64,000 nt of DNA from Bifidobacterium bohemicum DSM 22767 (GTDB lineage: Bacteria > Actinomycetota > Actinomycetes > Actinomycetales > Bifidobacteriaceae). The stretch spans positions 248,001 to 312,000 of the forward strand of contig NZ_JGYP01000001.1 of assembly GCF_000741525.1 (NCBI RefSeq), read 5' to 3'. The notes below the pieces were generated by a model. That model searched no databases. It saw only the letters and a list, made by a program, of their open reading frames with translations, and was not told where the DNA came from. How positions within the stretch are numbered: the first letter of the stretch is position 1; each line of letters begins with the position of its first letter. This document shows, one piece after another, positions 60,710 to 64,000 of the stretch. The translations under genes were made by a program, and so were the position numbers.

Positions 60710-61414
60710 TCAGTTGGCGGCCGCCTCCAAGGACACGGTGATCATGTCGTTGAACGAGGTCTCCCGTTCCGCAGCGGTCGTGCTCTCTCCCGTTGTAATC
60801 ATATCGCTTACGGTCAGCACAGCCAAAGCTTTGACATGGTATTTAGCGGCCAACAGATACAAGGCGGCGGCCTCCATCTCCGCACCGAGAATACCGTAGT
60901 CGATCAGTTTCTGCGTGTCCATCTCATCATCGTAGAAACGGTCCTCGGAAATGATGTTGCCGACCTGAACGGGAATATCGTTATCAAGCGCAGCATGGTA
61001 GGCCTTCTCCAACAAACCGAAATCAGCGGTCGGGGCATAGTAGACACCACCGCCAAAGGTGTTGTGGATGATCGAGGAGTCAGTGCTGGCGCTTTGAGCG
61101 ATCAGCACATCACGGAGCTTGACGTCTTTGCCCATTCCACCGCAAGTGCCCACACGAATCAGATTTTGGACACCGAAGTCCTTAATCAGCTCCGTACCGT
61201 AAATGGAAATGGAGGGTATGCCCATTCCGGTGCCCTGCACGGAAACGGGATGACCCTTGTATGTCCCGGTATAGCCGAACGCATTGCGCACGGTGTTATA
61301 GAGCTTTGGGTCTTCCAAAAAGTTTTCCGCAATGTATTTCGCGCGCAACGGGTCCCCCGGAAGCAATACGGTCTGGGCGACATCTCCGCGCCGCGCATCG
61401 ATATGAGTGCTCAT
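60710..61414 (-). CDS. deoD: Purine-nucleoside phosphorylase (DeoD type)
   Basis: Hexameric PNP that splits purine (deoxy)nucleosides. 234 residues: [51 protein letters not shown] and EMEAAALY all present. AAAGGAG precedes ATG 61414. Separated from deoB by 153 bases, in which an internal promoter is possible. Confidence 0.97.
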   Translation of the reverse strand: MSTHIDARRGDVAQTVLLPGDPLRAKYIAENFLEDPKLYNTVRNAFGYTGTYKGHPVSVQGTGMGIPSISIYGTELIKDFGVQNLIRVGTCGGMGKDVKLRDVLIAQSASTDSSIIHNTFGGGVYYAPTADFGLLEKAYHAALDNDIPVQVGNIISEDRFYDDEMDTQKLIDYGILGAEMEAAALYLLAAKYHVKALAVLTVSDMITTGESTTAAERETSFNDMITVSLEAAAN

Positions 61415-61567
61415 TTTTACAAATCTCCTTTAATTTGTACCTGTCTAATTTCTACCTGCCGCCAAACAAAACGGCCTGTAATCGTCAACCAGATATCGAT
61501 TCCGACGTATCCCCGTCCCCGGAAACCGTCATTTGACACACCGAAATCGATAATCAACCAATGGCTT

Positions 61568-62755
61568 CTAGTTCAGTTCCGAAAGGAAGCTGGTACCTGG
61601 CATATCGGCTTGCACACCGAAATTGTCAAGAACCGTGGCCCCGAAATCACAGAACGACGTGCGCGTCCCGAGGCTTTGGGGCTGCTTCATGCCGGGCGAA
61701 TAGGCAAGCAACGGAACATATTCCCTGGTATGATCGGTTCCTTTGAAGCACGGATCATTGCCGTGGTCCGCCGTAATCATCAGCAAATCATCATCGCGCA
61801 TATTGTCGATCACCGTGCCTAAACGACGGTCGAGATCCATCAACGCGTTGCCGTCACCTTCCGGATTGCGGCGATGACCGTACATGGCATCAAAATCCAC
61901 CAGGTTGGTGAAGCAGAAACCGGTGAAGTCCTGCGTCATGACGTGATCCAGATGATCCATGCCGTCCATGTTGCTTTCATTATGGTAGCCTTCGTCAATG
62001 CCCTGTCCGGAGAAGATGTCATTGACTTTGCCTATGCCAATGGTTTTGACGCCGGCCTGTTGCAACTGATCAAGATCCGTCAAGCCCAGTGGCTTGAGCG
62101 TGAAGTCGTGACGGTTGGCGGTGCGGGTAAAATGCCCTTTGCCGCTACCGACATATGGACGTGCGATGATGCGGCCGACGGTGTATTTCGGGCCGTTGAC
62201 CAGACTGCGGGCATATTCTGAAATCCGATACAGCTCCTCCACTGGGATGACTTCCTCATGCGCCGCGATCTGTATCACCGAATCGCCGGAAGTATAGACG
62301 ATCAAGTCGCCCGTCTTCATCTGATGCTCGCCCAGCTCCTCGATGATCTGCGTTCCGGATTCAGCGCGATTGCCTACGATCTTGCGCCCGGAAAATTCGG
62401 AAATCGGGTCAAGAATGTCATCGGGAAAACCGTTCGGGAAGAAACTCAGCTCTTGGACAACGGGAAGCCCCATCATCTCCCAGTGCCCGGACATGCTGTC
62501 TTTGCTTACCGAGACCTCTTGCATCTTTCCGAAACATCCGATGGGGTGCTTAGCCGCAGGTACGCCTTCAATGGGCGTGCCCCTAAGATTCGAGATGCCA
62601 AGTCTGGCAAAATTCGGCAGTTGGAGTTTACCGTCGAAATATTTGCCGATGGATCCAAGCGTGTCCGATCCTTCATCGCCGAAATCGCCGGCATCCGGAG
62701 CGGCACCGGTGCCGATAGAATCCATCACCAACCCGAAGATACGATTGTATTTCAT
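61568..62755 (-). CDS. deoB: Phosphopentomutase
   Basis: Interconverts (deoxy)ribose-1-phosphate and -5-phosphate, linking the phosphorylases to deoC. 395 residues of the alkaline-phosphatase superfamily: MKYNRIFGLVMDSIGTGAAPDAGDFGDEG with the metal Asp, and LLMITADHGNDPCFKGTDHTRE with the second metal site. GGAGGGGAAC precedes the ATG, which starts 2 bases after the deoC stop. Confidence 0.97.
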   Translation of the reverse strand: MKYNRIFGLVMDSIGTGAAPDAGDFGDEGSDTLGSIGKYFDGKLQLPNFARLGISNLRGTPIEGVPAAKHPIGCFGKMQEVSVSKDSMSGHWEMMGLPVVQELSFFPNGFPDDILDPISEFSGRKIVGNRAESGTQIIEELGEHQMKTGDLIVYTSGDSVIQIAAHEEVIPVEELYRISEYARSLVNGPKYTVGRIIARPYVGSGKGHFTRTANRHDFTLKPLGLTDLDQLQQAGVKTIGIGKVNDIFSGQGIDEGYHNESNMDGMDHLDHVMTQDFTGFCFTNLVDFDAMYGHRRNPEGDGNALMDLDRRLGTVIDNMRDDDLLMITADHGNDPCFKGTDHTREYVPLLAYSPGMKQPQSLGTRTSFCDFGATVLDNFGVQADMPGTSFLSELN

Positions 62756-62757
62756 AA

Positions 62758-63426
62758 TCAGTTCCCCTCCGCTCCCTCAAGGATTTCGATGGTGGCGCTG
62801 ACGCCCAGGCGGTCGGCGCCCGCATCAATCATCTCCATCGCCTCGTCATAACTATGGATGCCACCGGATGCCTTGACGCCCAAACGATCGCCGACCGTTT
62901 GACGCATCAGTGCCACGTCATCGGCCTTGGCCCCAGCCGAGCTGAAACCTGTCGAGGTCTTGACGAAATCGGCGCCCGCCTTCTCCGAAAGTTCGCATGC
63001 GCGAACTTTCTGGTCATGATCCAGGAAAGAAGTCTCGATGATGACCTTCAGCAGTTTGTCGGAGGCATGCACGGTATCCGCAACGGCCTTGATGTCGGCT
63101 TCGACGTTACCGTCCTCACCGGCAAGCAGTTCCCCTATATTGATGACCATATCTATTTCCTCGGCGCCATCTTTAATCGCCTGCCGCGCCTCAAACGCTT
63201 TGGAGGCGGTGCTCGTCGCCCCCAGAGGAAAACCGACCACGCAGCACGTCTTGATATCGGTTCCTGCCAGCTGACCGCTAACCAGCGCCGCCCAATAAGC
63301 GTTGACGCAGACGGAAGCCGTATTATATTGTTTGGCCTCGTTGCAGATCCGAATGATGTCGTCTTTCGTCGCATCGGCCTTAAGATAGGTGTGATCGATA
63401 TATTTGCTTAATGTTGATTTATTCAT
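62758..63426 (-). CDS. deoC: Deoxyribose-phosphate aldolase
   Basis: Cleaves deoxyribose-5-phosphate to glyceraldehyde-3-phosphate and acetaldehyde. 222 residues from ATG 63426 (AAAGGT upstream; frame open to 63450). [32 protein letters not shown], the Schiff-base Lys in [15 protein letters not shown] and [27 protein letters not shown] are canonical. Confidence 0.97.
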   Translation of the reverse strand: MNKSTLSKYIDHTYLKADATKDDIIRICNEAKQYNTASVCVNAYWAALVSGQLAGTDIKTCCVVGFPLGATSTASKAFEARQAIKDGAEEIDMVINIGELLAGEDGNVEADIKAVADTVHASDKLLKVIIETSFLDHDQKVRACELSEKAGADFVKTSTGFSSAGAKADDVALMRQTVGDRLGVKASGGIHSYDEAMEMIDAGADRLGVSATIEILEGAEGN

Positions 63427-63517
63427 TATTTTTACCTTTATCCTTTGCATGAAGCATGACCGCCGTCAGCACGAAGAACGCCTTCACTGAACCAATCAGC
63501 CGTCTTGCTTCGAAAAA

Positions 63518-64000
63518 TCAATTTTCTACAGCGATCTTGCCATTGGCATTGCCGGCCTTATGCCAGACACTGAAGAACTGTCCGTAAATCGCGGTCGCCG
63601 TATACATAAGCGTGCTGATGAGCATCGGCAAAGCAGCGGGGCTGTAGCCGTCCTTGAGCGCATAGAACCAAAGGAGCACGTTCACCACATCTTCAGCGAG
63701 CCAGAGTGTATACGTGTTGGACACGTGCATCACGCAGAGAATGGAGGCCGTTGCACCGAAGGCGAGCACCAAGGCATCAACTGCCGGCTGCGAATCCTTG
63801 AGCAGGCGTGCCACTTGGAAGAGGATGCCCCACTCGACGACGATGGACAGAATCGTGACCATCCAGCCCTTGAGGTGCAGTTTGCGGACCTTGGCGCCGA
63901 AATCCTGGCCCCAGGTCCTCCACTTCATCATCAACGGGATATCAATGGCACAGGCGAAGATGATCTGATCCACGACGCTCCACCAGTGATGCGCGAACAG
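63518..64000 (-). CDS. PnuC-like (deoxy)nucleoside/nicotinamide riboside transporter, 5' end outside window
   Basis: The frame is open to the window edge (LFAHHWWSVVDQIIF at the top), with at least 160 residues and four or five membrane segments, TLWLAEDVVNVLLWFYALKDGYSPAALPMLISTLMYTATAIYGQFFSVW near the end. The shape and the Trp-rich segments match the PnuC family. Its position at the head of a complete deo operon favours deoxynucleoside uptake, as in the PnuN group, over nicotinamide riboside. The N-terminal part is missing, so this is an inference from context. Confidence 0.8.
   Translation of the reverse strand: MFAHHWWSVVDQIIFACAIDIPLMMKWRTWGQDFGAKVRKLHLKGWMVTILSIVVEWGILFQVARLLKDSQPAVDALVLAFGATASILCVMHVSNTYTLWLAEDVVNVLLWFYALKDGYSPAALPMLISTLMYTATAIYGQFFSVWHKAGNANGKIAVEN

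Overview
The window reads as a stretch of a Bifidobacterium chromosome (order Bifidobacteriales, Actinomycetota). The reasons are the G+C-rich coding with strong AGGAGG-type ribosome binding sites and several GTG/TTG starts, a fused shikimate kinase/3-dehydroquinate synthase, a complete sufBDCS-U-T cluster, the phoH-ybeY-corC-era block, and housekeeping proteins that look bifidobacterial throughout. I cannot fix the species.

Layout. 1-5 kb: 5' part of gltB and hemW. 5-11 kb: a three-gene ABC-2 exporter facing a two-component system (sensor kinase frameshifted, LuxR-type regulator intact) across a shared control region with a perfect TGACA-TT-TGTCA palindrome; then a 5'-truncated AbiH-like phage-defence remnant. 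12-21 kb: lepA, rpsT, a zinc alcohol dehydrogenase, a TRIC-type membrane protein, ilvE, rplY and a long-chain acyl-CoA ligase. 21-27 kb: era, corC-like, ybeY, phoH, HIT and rsmE on the minus strand, tightly packed. 27.4-29 kb: tRNA-Leu(GAG) and a SpoU methyltransferase with a large insertion. 29-35.5 kb: the SUF Fe-S assembly cluster. 35.8-48.2 kb: pyrG, aroQ, aroKB, aroC, a prepilin peptidase, mltG, ruvX, alaS and two small membrane-protein genes, an order shared in outline with other actinobacteria.

48.2-56 kb interrupts that order: between the DUF948 gene and rpsD lie a histidine phosphatase, a small holin-like membrane protein, a TrpXYZ-type ABC importer preceded by a short leader ORF, and a coupled DUF3737-MalY pair. 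rpsD is followed on its other side by an IS element (about 56.9-58.4 kb) with doubled terminal repeats and a broken transposase. 58.4-64 kb holds a complete deoxynucleoside catabolic operon (pnuC-like transporter, deoC, deoB, deoD, deoR-type regulator, pdp), which would take up deoxynucleosides and split them to free bases, acetaldehyde and glyceraldehyde-3-phosphate.

Most of the window is ordinary core genome. The most notable observations are four single-base frameshifts (sensor kinase, aroQ 5' end, mltG, transposase), three C9 tracts upstream of minus-strand genes, the accessory insertion next to rpsD, the leader ORF before the TrpX-like gene, and the DUF3737-MalY pairing. I found no CRISPR array, prophage or clearly new defence system.
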